A DNA stretch of 34,089 nt from JBARCX01 sp049794535 (GCA_049794535.1 JBARCX010000372.1:1-34089), one strand, 5' to 3'; positions 7,625-16,295 are shown, counted from the first letter of the stretch. Notes: generated by a model from the sequence alone, not told the origin. Program-made: numbers and translations.

Positions 7625-9466
7625 ATGCCACAGATTCGTCCGCTTCCCCCCGAACTCATCAACCAGATCGCCGCCGGCGAAGTGATCGAGCGCCCCTCGT
7701 CAGTGGTCAAGGAACTGGTGGAAAACAGCCTTGATGCCGGCGCTACTCGCATCGAAGTGGATATCGAACAGGGCGGCGCGCGATTGATCCGCGTACGTGA
7801 TGACGGCGGCGGCATTCTGCCGGACGAACTGTCATTGGCGGTGGCCTCGCATGCCACCAGCAAGATCGGCAGTTTCGATGATCTCGAGCACGTCGCCAGT
7901 ATGGGTTTTCGTGGTGAGGCGCTGGCCTCGGTGTCGTCAGTGGCGCGCTTCGCACTGACCTCGCGTACGCATGATGCGGATAACGCGTTTCGTATCGAGG
8001 TCGATGGCGGCAAGCTGCAAGCCGCTCGCCCTGCACAGCATCCGCCGGGTACCAGCGTGGAAGTGCGTGACTTGTTCTACAACGTGCCGGCGCGCAGAAA
8101 ATTCATGCGTGCCGAACGCACCGAGTTCGCGCACATCGACGATCTTTTGAAATCGCTGGCGCTGGCACGCGGCTCAGTGGAATTTCGTCTCAGCCACAAC
8201 GGCAAGCCGGTACGTATCTGGAAGGCTGCGCGCGACGAGCATGCTGCTTTGCTGCGTGTCGCCGAAGTGCTGGGTGAAGAATTTCCGCGGCAAAGCCTGC
8301 GCATCGATCATGCAGCGGCAGGGATGCGCCTGTCGGGCTGGGTAGGGTTACCCACCGCCTCGCGTTCGCAGGCGGACTCCCAGTACTTCTACGTCAATGG
8401 TCGGTTGGTACGCGATCGTGTGGTGGCGCATGCCGTGCGCCAGGCCTATGCCGATGTGCTGTTCCATGGTCGTCACCCGGCTTTTGTGCTGTATCTGGAA
8501 CTCGATCCAGTCGGCGTGGATGTGAACGTGCACCCTGCTAAACACGAAGTGCGCTTCCGCGAGCAGCGACTAGTGCATGACTTCCTGTTTCGTACTTTGC
8601 ACGAGGCATTGGCGCATACACGAGCCGGGCAAGTGTCTTCGCAGGCACAGGCGACAGATGGTGCGTTACGCATGTCCACTGCGATTCCGCCACATCCAAC
8701 ACAACAGCATACGGCGCCATACGCATCTCAACCGTTGATTCAGTCGTGGCCGGCCCGCGCCGACCAGACCCGGTTGCAACTCGGCGTACGTGATGAGCCA
8801 TTGGCAGATTATGCCGCGCTGCTCGGTGAGCCAGCGCGTATGCCAACGATGACACCCATGCCGGCAAATGATGCCAGTGAGGCGCCGCCGCTGGGCTTTG
8901 CCATCGCCCAGCTCAAGAGCATTTACATCCTTGCGGAAAATGAGCAGGGCCTAGTGCTGGTGGATATGCACGCTGCGCATGAGCGAATCACCTACGAGAA
9001 ACTCAAGGCGGGTCGTGTCTGCAGCAATCTGCGCTCACAACTCATGCTGGTACCTCTGAATATTGCGGTGAGCGCTAAAGAGGCTGCCGCCGCCGAGGAG
9101 CACGCGGATGCACTCGCGGAATGGGGGCTGGAGTTGTCGCGTAGTGGCCCGTCAGGCGTGGTGGTGCGACGTATTCCCGCACTGCTCGAAGGCGCGGATG
9201 TCGGCCAGCTCACGCGTGACGTATTGGCCGAGCTGGCTCAGCACGGCAGTTCACGTCGTTTGCAGGAGCTGGAGAACGAACTGCTGTCGACGATGGCCTG
9301 CCACGGCTCGGTACGTGCCGGTCGCCGTTTGACCCTGCCGGAGATGAACGCGCTATTGCGCGAGATGGAAGAAACCGAACGTTCCGGGCAGTGCAACCAC
9401 GGCCGCCCCACCTGGACTCAGTTGAGCCTGGGTGAGCTGGATAAGCTGTTTATGCGCGGACGCTGA
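7625..9466 (+). CDS. mutL: DNA mismatch repair protein MutL with nuclease motifs
   Basis: Links mismatch recognition by MutS to strand removal. The 613-residue protein has the N-terminal GHKL ATPase: INQIAAGEVIERPSSVVKE, LVENSLDAGAT, RDDGGGI, SHATSKI and GFRGEALASVSSV within the first 110 residues. FYNVPARRKFM and VDVNVHPAKHEVRF follow, then a flexible Pro/Thr/Gln-rich linker (about 335-425) and the C-terminal dimerisation domain. That domain carries DMHAAHERITYE (447-458), ACHGSVRAG (Cys559), CNHGRPTW (Cys590) and a terminal FMR (609-611). Together these are the pattern of nicking MutL proteins found in bacteria without MutH. The ATG at 7625 has no clear ribosome site. miaA and hfq, which follow mutL in enterobacteria, are not here. 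Confidence 0.96.
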   Translation: MPQIRPLPPELINQIAAGEVIERPSSVVKELVENSLDAGATRIEVDIEQGGARLIRVRDDGGGILPDELSLAVASHATSKIGSFDDLEHVASMGFRGEALASVSSVARFALTSRTHDADNAFRIEVDGGKLQAARPAQHPPGTSVEVRDLFYNVPARRKFMRAERTEFAHIDDLLKSLALARGSVEFRLSHNGKPVRIWKAARDEHAALLRVAEVLGEEFPRQSLRIDHAAAGMRLSGWVGLPTASRSQADSQYFYVNGRLVRDRVVAHAVRQAYADVLFHGRHPAFVLYLELDPVGVDVNVHPAKHEVRFREQRLVHDFLFRTLHEALAHTRAGQVSSQAQATDGALRMSTAIPPHPTQQHTAPYASQPLIQSWPARADQTRLQLGVRDEPLADYAALLGEPARMPTMTPMPANDASEAPPLGFAIAQLKSIYILAENEQGLVLVDMHAAHERITYEKLKAGRVCSNLRSQLMLVPLNIAVSAKEAAAAEEHADALAEWGLELSRSGPSGVVVRRIPALLEGADVGQLTRDVLAELAQHGSSRRLQELENELLSTMACHGSVRAGRRLTLPEMNALLREMEETERSGQCNHGRPTWTQLSLGELDKLFMRGR

Positions 9467-9484
9467 CAGGCGCATAGTGATGAC

Positions 9485-9499
9485 TTGCCGGATCGGCAA
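9485..9499. repeat. Small dyad between mutL and the DUF1684 gene
   Basis: TTGCCG (9485-9490) and CGGCAA (9494-9499) flank a three-base centre, 18 bases after the mutL stop. It could be a weak hairpin or an operator. Nothing else distinguishes it. Confidence 0.3.
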
Positions 9500-9543
9500 A
9501 TGGATGGCCATACTCGGGCCTTCCATTCCTGTGGATCGCGCCC

Positions 9544-10476
9544 ATGTCACGTAGCGCCGTTCTCGTTCTTGCTTCGAGCCTTCTTGTCATGAGTTCTGGA
9601 GTCACCATCGTGCATGCCGATACCTCATCAGGCGCCGCTACTACGGCATACCCTCAGCAAATCGAGCAGTCGCGCGCTGATCGCGTCAAGCGACTGACTG
9701 CTCCGGATGGCTGGTTGAGCCTGATTGGTCTGGAGTGGTTACAGGCGGGCGACAACCGTGTCGGCAGTGCTGCGGACAATGACATCGTGTTGAAGGCTGG
9801 CCCGGCGCATCTGGGCACGGTGACGTTGTCGAAGGATGGCGGCATGCACATCACGCTGTCGAAGGACAGTGGCGCCACCATCGACGGCAAAGCGGTCAAT
9901 GAGGCGACGCTGGTCGATGACATGCACGTGAAAGGTGATGCTTCGCCGACCTTGGTGAGCTTCGGTCCAGCGAATTTCTATGTGATCGACCGCGATGGCC
10001 GTAAAGCGCTACGCGTTAAGGATAGCGATGCTGCTGCACGCAAGGCCTTCGTCGGCATCGATTATTTCCCGATCGATCCGTCGTGGCGCATCGTGGCTGA
10101 CTGGGTACCGTTCGATCCGCCACATGACCTGCAAATGGGATCGGTGATCGGCACCATCGACACGGTGAAAGTGCCGGGCAAGGCGGTGTTCAAGCACGAT
10201 GGCCATACCTACGAGCTTTTGCCATATCAGGAAGAGCCCGGTGGTGAACTGTTCTTCGTGATGGCCGATCGTACCTCCGGCAAGGAGACCTACGGCGCCG
10301 CGCGCTTCCTGTACGCCGCATTGCCGCAGAACGGCAAGGTTGTACTGGATTTCAACAAAGCCTACAACCCGCCGTGTGCTTTCACCCCATTCGCCACGTG
10401 CCCATTAGCACCGCCGGAAAATCGGCTGGATCTAAGCGTCACCGCGGGTGAAAAGAAGTATCGCGGAGAACACTGA
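9544..10476 (+). CDS. Exported DUF1684 protein
   Basis: Function unknown. 310 residues start with a clear signal peptide (hydrophobic VLVLASSLLVMSSGVTIV, probable cleavage after VHA near residue 26), so the product is periplasmic or secreted. The mature part matches the DUF1684 layout: ADRVKRLTAPDGWLSLIGLEWL near the start, a middle beta-rich region, and the near-invariant end FNKAYNPPCAFTPFATCPLA followed by PPENRLDLSVTAGEKKY. The two cysteines in that segment could form a disulfide outside the cytoplasm. The gene lies 77 bases after mutL on the same strand and converges on the enoyl-CoA hydratase gene. Its TGA stop is part of the left arm of a perfect hairpin. The family name is confident, the activity is not. 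Confidence 0.85.
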   Translation: MSRSAVLVLASSLLVMSSGVTIVHADTSSGAATTAYPQQIEQSRADRVKRLTAPDGWLSLIGLEWLQAGDNRVGSAADNDIVLKAGPAHLGTVTLSKDGGMHITLSKDSGATIDGKAVNEATLVDDMHVKGDASPTLVSFGPANFYVIDRDGRKALRVKDSDAAARKAFVGIDYFPIDPSWRIVADWVPFDPPHDLQMGSVIGTIDTVKVPGKAVFKHDGHTYELLPYQEEPGGELFFVMADRTSGKETYGAARFLYAALPQNGKVVLDFNKAYNPPCAFTPFATCPLAPPENRLDLSVTAGEKKYRGEH

Positions 10477-10498
10477 TCGCTGCGTCTCGCAGCGATCA
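10474..10498. terminator. Perfect hairpin between two converging genes
   Basis: TGATCGCTGCG (10474-10484), loop TCT, CGCAGCGATCA (10488-10498): an 11-bp perfect stem whose first three bases are the stop codon of the DUF1684 gene. It lies between converging genes and probably ends transcription in both directions, although neither strand shows a good T run after it. Confidence 0.6.
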
Positions 10499-10530
10499 AA
10501 ATCAAAGACGAAGCTCTGGTGTTGTTATGT

Positions 10531-11313
10531 TCAGCGCCCCTTGAACATTGCCTTGCGCTTCTCGAGGAAGGCGGTGGTGCCCTCGCGCATATCTTCCGTG
10601 GAGAACGCCAGGGCGAAGCCTTGTGTTTCGAATTCCAGACCTTGATCGATGCTCGTCTCGCCGCCTTGCAGCACGGCGTCAAGAATGCCGGCAGCAGCCA
10701 GTGGCGCAGCGGCGGCGAGCTGATCGGCCAGCGCGTTCACCGCTTCATCCAATGCCTCGGGCGCGACGACGCGAGTGACAATACCCAGCTCGTACGCACG
10801 CTGCGCACCGATCGGCGCACCGGTAAGGCAAAGTTCCAACGCGGCACTGCGGCCAGCCAGGCGTAACAGACGCTGGGTGCCACCAAAGCCAGGGATCAGG
10901 CCGAGATTGATCTCGGGCTGGCCGAACTTCGCCTTTTCGCTAGCCACGCGCAGGTGGCACGCCATGGCTAGCTCCATGCCGCCGCCTAGTGCGAAACCCT
11001 GGATGCGCGCGATGACCGGCTTGCCCAAGCGCTCGATTGAACTCATCAATCGTTGGCCTGTGCGTGAGAAACCTTGGGCTTGCACTGAGGTGTAGCCATT
11101 CATCTCGCTGATATCGGCGCCGGCCACGAAGGCTTTCTCGCCAGCACCCGCCAGCACTACCACGCGCACGGCGTCGTCTTGGGCGGCTTGCGCAAAGGCG
11201 ATGGTCAGCTCATTCAGCGTGTCGCGGTTCAGGGCGTTGAGCTTGTCAGGACGGTTCACCGTGATGGTGTGCACCGCGCCACGGTTGGCGACTTCCAGGT
11301 TGCGATAAGCCAT
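10531..11313 (-). CDS. Enoyl-CoA hydratase (crotonase family)
   Basis: Adds water across the double bond of trans-2-enoyl-CoA, most likely in beta-oxidation of fatty or amino-acid-derived acyl-CoAs. The 260 residues are the usual size. The oxyanion hole is formed by FVAGADISEM and ALGGGMELAMACHLRVAS. The two catalytic glutamates of true hydratases are both present, Glu114 in GGGMEL and Glu134 in FGQPEINLGLIPGFGGTQRL, spaced by 20 as in the rat mitochondrial enzyme. The C-terminus EGTTAFLEKRKAMFKGR is also typical. The start is ATG at 11313. The gene stands alone, with no acyl-CoA dehydrogenase or thiolase nearby, so the substrate range cannot be fixed. Compare the second crotonase at 16340-17095, which keeps only one of the two glutamates. 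Confidence 0.92.
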   Translation of the reverse strand: MAYRNLEVANRGAVHTITVNRPDKLNALNRDTLNELTIAFAQAAQDDAVRVVVLAGAGEKAFVAGADISEMNGYTSVQAQGFSRTGQRLMSSIERLGKPVIARIQGFALGGGMELAMACHLRVASEKAKFGQPEINLGLIPGFGGTQRLLRLAGRSAALELCLTGAPIGAQRAYELGIVTRVVAPEALDEAVNALADQLAAAAPLAAAGILDAVLQGGETSIDQGLEFETQGFALAFSTEDMREGTTAFLEKRKAMFKGR

Positions 11314-11583
11314 GTGCAGAACTCCGATGGATCTAAACCGTGAATGTTAGAGCTTGTCTCAGAGCCTGTCGTCATCGTCCGTGTAGCTCGCATTGAGTCG
11401 CTGTGGTTACCGTGTGATGACGCACGGAACTGTGCTGGCTGAAGGGGTGGGGACCTGCAGCGGGAACCTTTGACCCCGCTGGGTTTCTCAGTTCGATACG
11501 CTGGTAGGACCGGCATTGCTGCACGAAACAGCAGAACCGCCTACGATGTTGCGCGGTACGCCTGCTGCAATGGAGATTTAGGA

Positions 11584-12300
11584 ATGACACGACTGCGTTG
11601 GCTGGCTCTGGGCATGCTGCTCGTCGCGGGTGCGGCGCTGGCACAGCAGCGCCCTGTTGCGCCCGGCGGCACGCAGCCGGTGAAGCTGGACAAGCACAAA
11701 CTGTCCTATGCGATCGGTTACCAGATCGGTAGCCAGTTCGCCGATGGTGATCCGGCGGTGGATATGGCGACGCTGCAAAAGGCCATTGAGGACGCTTACG
11801 CCAAGCGCTCGCCTGCTGTACCCATGCAGGAGATGCACGAGCAGCTGCTGAGCCTCGGCGAGCAGATGCATGAGCAGGCGTTATCCGAGTTCAAACGCAT
11901 CGCCGCTGACAATGAACGCAAGAGCGCCGATTACATGGTGAGCAATGCGAAGCTGCCGGGCGTTGTGCAGCTGCCGTCAGGTATCCAGTACGCGGTATTG
12001 CAGAAGGGGACCGGCACAACCAGCCCCTCGGTCACCAGCACCGTTACCGTCAACTATCGCGGCATGCTGGTAGACGGTACCGAGTTCGATAGCACCTGGG
12101 CCCACGGTTCGCCGGTCAGCTTCACCGTCAACAAGGTGATTCGAGGCTGGCAGGACGTGATCCCGCGCATGCACGTGGGTGATCGCTGGCGCGTGGTGAT
12201 TCCGCCGCAGCTCGCCTATGGCGGACGTGGCGCACTGCCGCGAATTGGTCCGAACGAGGCATTGGTGTTCGAGATAGAGCTGCTGGACGTCAAACCCTGA
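11584..12300 (+). CDS. Exported FKBP-type peptidyl-prolyl cis-trans isomerase (FkpA/Mip type)
   Basis: Folding helper for proteins outside the cytoplasmic membrane. The frame is open from 11470, but GGAG at 11572-11575 and an immediate signal peptide (LRWLALGMLLVAGAALAQ) fix the start at ATG 11584, giving 238 residues. The mature protein has the N-terminal dimerisation segment of the FkpA/Mip family (KLSYAIGYQIGSQF, then helices rich in Glu, Gln and Met, about 35-130). The FKBP catalytic domain follows: GIQYAVLQKGTG, VTVNYRGMLVDGTEFDSTW, FTVNKVIRGWQDVIPRMHVG, RWRVVIPPQLAYGGRG and ALVFEIELLDV. It is preceded by 270 non-coding bases after the divergent hydratase gene and followed 55 bases later by a small DUF1289 gene. 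Confidence 0.93.
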   Translation: MTRLRWLALGMLLVAGAALAQQRPVAPGGTQPVKLDKHKLSYAIGYQIGSQFADGDPAVDMATLQKAIEDAYAKRSPAVPMQEMHEQLLSLGEQMHEQALSEFKRIAADNERKSADYMVSNAKLPGVVQLPSGIQYAVLQKGTGTTSPSVTSTVTVNYRGMLVDGTEFDSTWAHGSPVSFTVNKVIRGWQDVIPRMHVGDRWRVVIPPQLAYGGRGALPRIGPNEALVFEIELLDVKP

Positions 12301-12355
12301 GTCACCTGGGATTGAGCGTGCCCGTATCGCCCCGCCTGCGCTAGCATGACGGGGC

Positions 12356-12553
12356 ATGACGAATAACTCCCTTGCCCCGACTCCATTACCACCCATCTTG
12401 TCGCCCTGCATCGGCGTCTGCCGGCTAGATCTGCGCGGCTATTGCGAGGGTTGCCTGCGCACCGGTGAGGAAATCGCTCGCTGGCGCGCCATGGACGATG
12501 CCGAGCGAAATCACTATATGGACGTGATCCTGCCTGCTCGCGAGCAGGTGTAA
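12356..12553 (+). CDS. DUF1289 small Cys-rich protein
   Basis: Function unknown. 65 residues with four conserved cysteines, Cys18, Cys22, Cys30 and Cys33, in SPCIGVCRLDLRGYCEGCLR. RTGEEIARWRAMDDAER follows, which is the full DUF1289 signature. The spacing C-x3-C-x7-C-x2-C suggests a small metal or Fe-S site, though this is inferred. Translation starts at ATG 12356 with no strong ribosome site. The TAA stop overlaps the Nudix start (TAATG, 12551-12555), so the two are translationally coupled. The order DUF1289, Nudix, sulfurtransferase is very compact and suggests one transcript. Confidence 0.88.
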   Translation: MTNNSLAPTPLPPILSPCIGVCRLDLRGYCEGCLRTGEEIARWRAMDDAERNHYMDVILPAREQV

Positions 12554-13143
12554 TGGACGCGTTGCTGTCCGCGCTACTCCCGCTCTCGACACCGCCCGTG
12601 GCGCCTGGTTGGAACCATGCGCAGATGACTGAGCTGCTTGGCAACACTACGCGTCGCCCGGCTGCCGTATTGATCGCGTTGCGAGAGGGTGTACAGCCTC
12701 GGCTGGTATTTACCGTGCGCACCGACCACCTGGCTTCACACGCAGGGCAGGTGGCGTTTCCTGGCGGTAGCAGTGACCCAACCGATACGGATGCATTGGC
12801 CACGGCGTTGCGCGAAAGCGAGGAGGAGATCGGCCTCGATCGCGCGTTAGTAACGCCTTTGGGCTATCTCGATTGCTTCGAAACGATTAGCGGTTTTTGC
12901 ATTACCCCGGTAGTAGCACGCATTGCCACACGTGCGCAGCTCTATCCCGCGCCGGCCGAGGTGGCTGAGGTGTTCGAGGTGCCGCTGGCGTTTTTCCTTG
13001 AGCCGGCCAATTTGCGCCGCTACGTGATGGAGTTCCGCGGCCATCGCCGCGAGATGGTGGAATTTGTCCACGGTGGTCATCGCATCTGGGGTGCTACTGC
13101 CGCGATACTGCTGAATCTATTGCAAAGGATGGGGCACGCATGA
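12553..13143 (+). CDS. CoA pyrophosphatase-type Nudix hydrolase (NudL-like)
   Basis: Probably splits coenzyme A or acyl-CoA into 3',5'-ADP and (acyl-)phosphopantetheine. 196 residues. The NuCoA motif VFTVRTDHLASHAGQVAFPGG is followed by a Nudix box ending in ALRESEEEIGL, with the metal-binding glutamates present. As in E. coli NudL, the Glu of the canonical GX5E element is not conserved. ISGFCITPVVARI and VFEVPLAFFLEP are also typical. The start codon overlaps the DUF1289 stop (TAATG) and the stop overlaps the next start (ATGA at 13140-13143), so the enzyme is fixed in a coupled trio. The substrate assignment rests on motif similarity only. Confidence 0.9.
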   Translation: MDALLSALLPLSTPPVAPGWNHAQMTELLGNTTRRPAAVLIALREGVQPRLVFTVRTDHLASHAGQVAFPGGSSDPTDTDALATALRESEEEIGLDRALVTPLGYLDCFETISGFCITPVVARIATRAQLYPAPAEVAEVFEVPLAFFLEPANLRRYVMEFRGHRREMVEFVHGGHRIWGATAAILLNLLQRMGHA

Positions 13144-13988
13144 AAACCACATTGGTTTCGGTTGCTGAACTGGCTGCGTTGCCGCCCGACGATGTGTTGA
13201 TCGTCGATTGCCGTTACGACCAGACGGATGCTGACAAGGGAGCGCGCGACTACCACGAGGGGCATATCCCTCAGGCGGTGTTTGCGAGCCTCGACCGTGA
13301 TTTATCGGATCTAAGTCGCACAGGGCGGGGGCTGGGGCGTCACCCGCTGCCGTTGGAGCCAGCGTTCAGCGCGGTGTTGAGCCGTTGGGGCTGGCGGCCA
13401 GGCTTACAGGTGGTTTGCTATGACGCGGGCAATGGCGCACTGGCCGCGTCGCGGTTGTGGTGGCTGCTACGGTTGATTGGCGAACGTGCTGTGGCTGTGC
13501 TCGATGGTGGCTATGCCGCGTGGAAGGCGGCAGGGCGTCCGGTGGATGCGGTCATTCCTGAGCGTGTGCCGACTCAGGTTGCAGTGCATTACGACGCTGC
13601 CCAAGTGGTGATTGATCACGCCGTATTCCGCGATACATCTGCCCAACTGTTGATCGATGCACGCGCCACCCCGCGCTATCGCGGTGATATCGAGCCGCTC
13701 GATCCCGTGGCCGGGCATGTGCCCGGCGCGTTGAATCGGCCGTTTGCCGACAATCTGGACACTAGCGGCCTGTTCAAACCGGCCGATACGTTGAAGCAGC
13801 AATTCCTGGCGGTGATCGGTACACGTGCACCGGAAGAGGTCGTGCACATGTGCGGCTCCGGCGTTACCGCCTGCCATAACCTGTTGGCGATGGAGTACGC
13901 CGGTTTGGTTGGTTCGCGGTTGTACGCACCGTCGTGGAGCGGCTGGGTCAGCGATTCGTCGCGGCCGGTAGCGGTTGGCGACGCATAA
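13140..13988 (+). CDS. sseA: Sulfurtransferase, 3-mercaptopyruvate type (tandem rhodanese)
   Basis: Moves sulfur from a donor to a thiol or cyanide through a persulfide. The 282-residue protein has two rhodanese domains. The N-terminal inactive one contains LIVDCRYDQTDADKGARDYHEGHIPQAVF and the linker-proximal VLDGGYAAWKAAGRPV. The C-terminal active one contains LIDARATPRYRGDIEPLDPVAGHVPGA. The active-site loop is CGSGVTAC with Cys238. CG(S/T)GVTA is the pattern of mercaptopyruvate sulfurtransferases, while thiosulfate rhodaneses have CRKGVTA, so mercaptopyruvate is the likelier donor. The start is ATG 13140, overlapping the Nudix stop (ATGA). It is the last gene of the DUF1289-Nudix-sulfurtransferase unit. 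The next gene starts 141 bases on. Confidence 0.9.
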   Translation: MKTTLVSVAELAALPPDDVLIVDCRYDQTDADKGARDYHEGHIPQAVFASLDRDLSDLSRTGRGLGRHPLPLEPAFSAVLSRWGWRPGLQVVCYDAGNGALAASRLWWLLRLIGERAVAVLDGGYAAWKAAGRPVDAVIPERVPTQVAVHYDAAQVVIDHAVFRDTSAQLLIDARATPRYRGDIEPLDPVAGHVPGALNRPFADNLDTSGLFKPADTLKQQFLAVIGTRAPEEVVHMCGSGVTACHNLLAMEYAGLVGSRLYAPSWSGWVSDSSRPVAVGDA

Positions 13989-14129
13989 CGCGTATTGCGA
14001 CGTCAGGCGCTTACGGTGAGTTCGTAGGCGCGGACCGGTGTAAACAACTAGGGGTGACAACGCGCGTAGCCGTCTGTCAGCGATGGCGACTATCACCTGA
14101 TACCACCTTCATCACGGGTAGCCTCCATC

Positions 14130-16295
14130 GTGCTTAAGATCGTCTCGGCGTTCGCACTGGTTCTTTGTTGTGGTATTGGCTCTATCGTTCTGGCGGAGGC
14201 ACCCACACAAAACGTGGATGGGATCATTCCAATCTCCCGGGCCGAACCTATCGGCGACGGTATCGTCGCCTTTCTGCCGCAGCCCCTGCAGAAATATCCG
14301 TCGTCGCTAGTACTCGTGGCGCCACCGACAGTGACGGCGACGTCATTGCCGACACAATGGCAAGTCCGCCCGCAGTTTGCACACAAGAACGGCCGTACGG
14401 TGGTTACTGTGGAGGTGCCCGCAGGCACCGATCTGTACGGCACCGGCGAAGTCACCGGCGCGTTGCGACGTAACGGCAGCAAGATCACGTTATGGAACAC
14501 GGACAATTTTCAGTACGCACGTGATGATGGCCGCCGTTTATACCAGTCGCATCCATGGGTGTTGGGTGTGCGTGCGGATGGCAGTGCGTTTGGTGTGCTG
14601 TTCGATTCGACCTGGCGCGCCGAACTGAGCACCGATCACGAGATTGTGTTCGAGTCCAGCGGGCCGCCGATGCCTGTCATCGTGATAGATCGCTCGTCAC
14701 CGCAAGCGGTGGTGCAGGCGCTTGCCGCACTGACCGGCACCATGCCGCTGCCGCCACGCTGGGCGTTGGGCTATCAACAGTCGCGCTGGTCGTACACGCC
14801 AGATACGCGCGTGCTCGAAGTCGCCAACGAGTTCCGCAAGCGGCAGATCCCCGCTGACGTGATCTGGATGGACATCGACTACATGGATGGTTTTCGCGTC
14901 TTCACTTTCGACCCGAAGACCTTTCCCGATCCGAAGGGGCTCAACAACAAGCTACATGCGCTCGGCTTCCACAGTGTGTGGATGATTGACCCAGGCGTGA
15001 AATTCGACCCCGGTTACAAGGTGTATGACAGCGGCGCGGCGTTGGATGTGTGGGTCAAGGATGCACATGGCCAGGACTATCACGGCAAGGTTTGGCCGGG
15101 CCTGGTGAGTTTTCCGGATTTCACCCGGCCGCAGACGCGGCAATGGTGGTCGGCGCTGTACAAGAACTACATGGCGCAAGGCGTGGATGGCGTCTGGAAC
15201 GATATGAACGAGCCATCGGTATTCGATGTGCCGGATCAGACCATGCCCGGCGACAACTGGCATCGTGGTGGTGGCGAGCTCGCGCCGGGTCCGCATCTGC
15301 AGTACCACAACGTGTACGGCATGTTGATGACGCGTGCGTCGCGTGAAGGTATCCAGGCCGCGAATCCGGAGCGACGCCCATTCGTGCTGACGCGTTCAAA
15401 CTTCCTTGGTGGTCAGCGCTATGCGGCGACCTGGACGGGTGACAACGCTTCGACCTGGGAAGATCTGCGGATGTCGATCCCGATGTCGATCAACCTCGGC
15501 CTGTCAGGGCAACCATTCAGCGGTCCTGATATCGGTGGTTTCAGTGGCGAGGCCACCCCGGATATATGGGCGAACTGGATTGCGGTGGGCGCGTTCTATC
15601 CCTTCTCTCGTGCGCACACGATCAAGGCACCACAGCAGAAGGAGCCGTGGGCCTTCGGGCCGACGGTGGAACACACCGCACGCATCGCGATCGAGCGCCG
15701 CTATCGCCTGCTGCCCTACCTGTACACCTTGTTCCGCGATGCTTCGGTGGATGGCACACCGATGATGCAGCCGGTGTTCTTCGCTGACCCAAGTGATCCA
15801 CATCTGCGTGCAGAGCAACAGGCTTTCCTGTTAGGTAGTAACTTGCTCGTTGTGCCGGCGTTCGCTAAACATCCGTCGCTTCCGAAGGGCATTTGGCGCA
15901 CGGTCTCGCTGGTTGATGGCGACAGCAAGGATCCCTATCAGGCCACACTGAAGCTGCGCGGCGGTGCCATCGTACCGGTGGGACGGATTGTGCAGAACAC
16001 GAATGAGGATTCGTTGAAGCCGCTCACCTTGCTGGTGTGCCTGGATGCGAATGGCGAAGCGAAAGGCCGTCTGTATGAAGATGTAGGCGACGGCTATGGC
16101 TATCGTCATGGCAATTACCGCCTCACTACCTATCGCACGCGCCAGCAGGGCGATACGGTCAAGGTGGACATTGCCGGTCGTGACGGAACGTGGGCCCCTG
16201 CATCACGCGAGATCGTGGTGAAGGTGGTCACCGATCATGGGGTGTTCACCGCAAACGGAGCGGACGGCAACGTTACGGTACCGCTGCGTAGGTAG
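14130..16295 (+). CDS. Exported GH31 alpha-glucosidase
   Basis: Glycoside hydrolase family 31 enzyme, most likely releasing glucose from alpha-linked oligosaccharides outside the cytoplasm. The start is GTG 14130. An N-terminal hydrophobic segment (IVSAFALVLCCGIGSIVLAEA) is a signal peptide. 721 residues. Domains in order: an N-terminal beta-sandwich (YGTGEVTGALRRNG, LWNTDNFQYARDDGRRLYQSHP), then the (beta/alpha)8 barrel from about 215 (PPRWALGYQQSRWSY, VIWMDIDYMDGFRVFTFD). The nucleophile is Asp358 in DGVWNDMNEPSVFD, and the acid/base is Asp438 in YAATWTGDNASTWED. IGGFSGEATPDIWANW and RYRLLPYLYTLFRDA follow, then a C-terminal beta domain. The LCC at residues 12-14 does not fit a lipobox well, so soluble export is preferred. 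No sugar transporter or regulator is adjacent. Confidence 0.93.
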   Translation: MLKIVSAFALVLCCGIGSIVLAEAPTQNVDGIIPISRAEPIGDGIVAFLPQPLQKYPSSLVLVAPPTVTATSLPTQWQVRPQFAHKNGRTVVTVEVPAGTDLYGTGEVTGALRRNGSKITLWNTDNFQYARDDGRRLYQSHPWVLGVRADGSAFGVLFDSTWRAELSTDHEIVFESSGPPMPVIVIDRSSPQAVVQALAALTGTMPLPPRWALGYQQSRWSYTPDTRVLEVANEFRKRQIPADVIWMDIDYMDGFRVFTFDPKTFPDPKGLNNKLHALGFHSVWMIDPGVKFDPGYKVYDSGAALDVWVKDAHGQDYHGKVWPGLVSFPDFTRPQTRQWWSALYKNYMAQGVDGVWNDMNEPSVFDVPDQTMPGDNWHRGGGELAPGPHLQYHNVYGMLMTRASREGIQAANPERRPFVLTRSNFLGGQRYAATWTGDNASTWEDLRMSIPMSINLGLSGQPFSGPDIGGFSGEATPDIWANWIAVGAFYPFSRAHTIKAPQQKEPWAFGPTVEHTARIAIERRYRLLPYLYTLFRDASVDGTPMMQPVFFADPSDPHLRAEQQAFLLGSNLLVVPAFAKHPSLPKGIWRTVSLVDGDSKDPYQATLKLRGGAIVPVGRIVQNTNEDSLKPLTLLVCLDANGEAKGRLYEDVGDGYGYRHGNYRLTTYRTRQQGDTVKVDIAGRDGTWAPASREIVVKVVTDHGVFTANGADGNVTVPLRR

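Noticed and set aside
11470..11583. N-terminal extension of the FKBP gene
   Set aside because: The signal peptide and GGAG site begin at 11584. The extension has no family similarity.
14130..14180. Lipoprotein signal on the GH31 enzyme
   Set aside because: The LCC triplet does not give a convincing lipobox (small residue before Cys is missing), and a normal signal peptidase I site follows near AEA.
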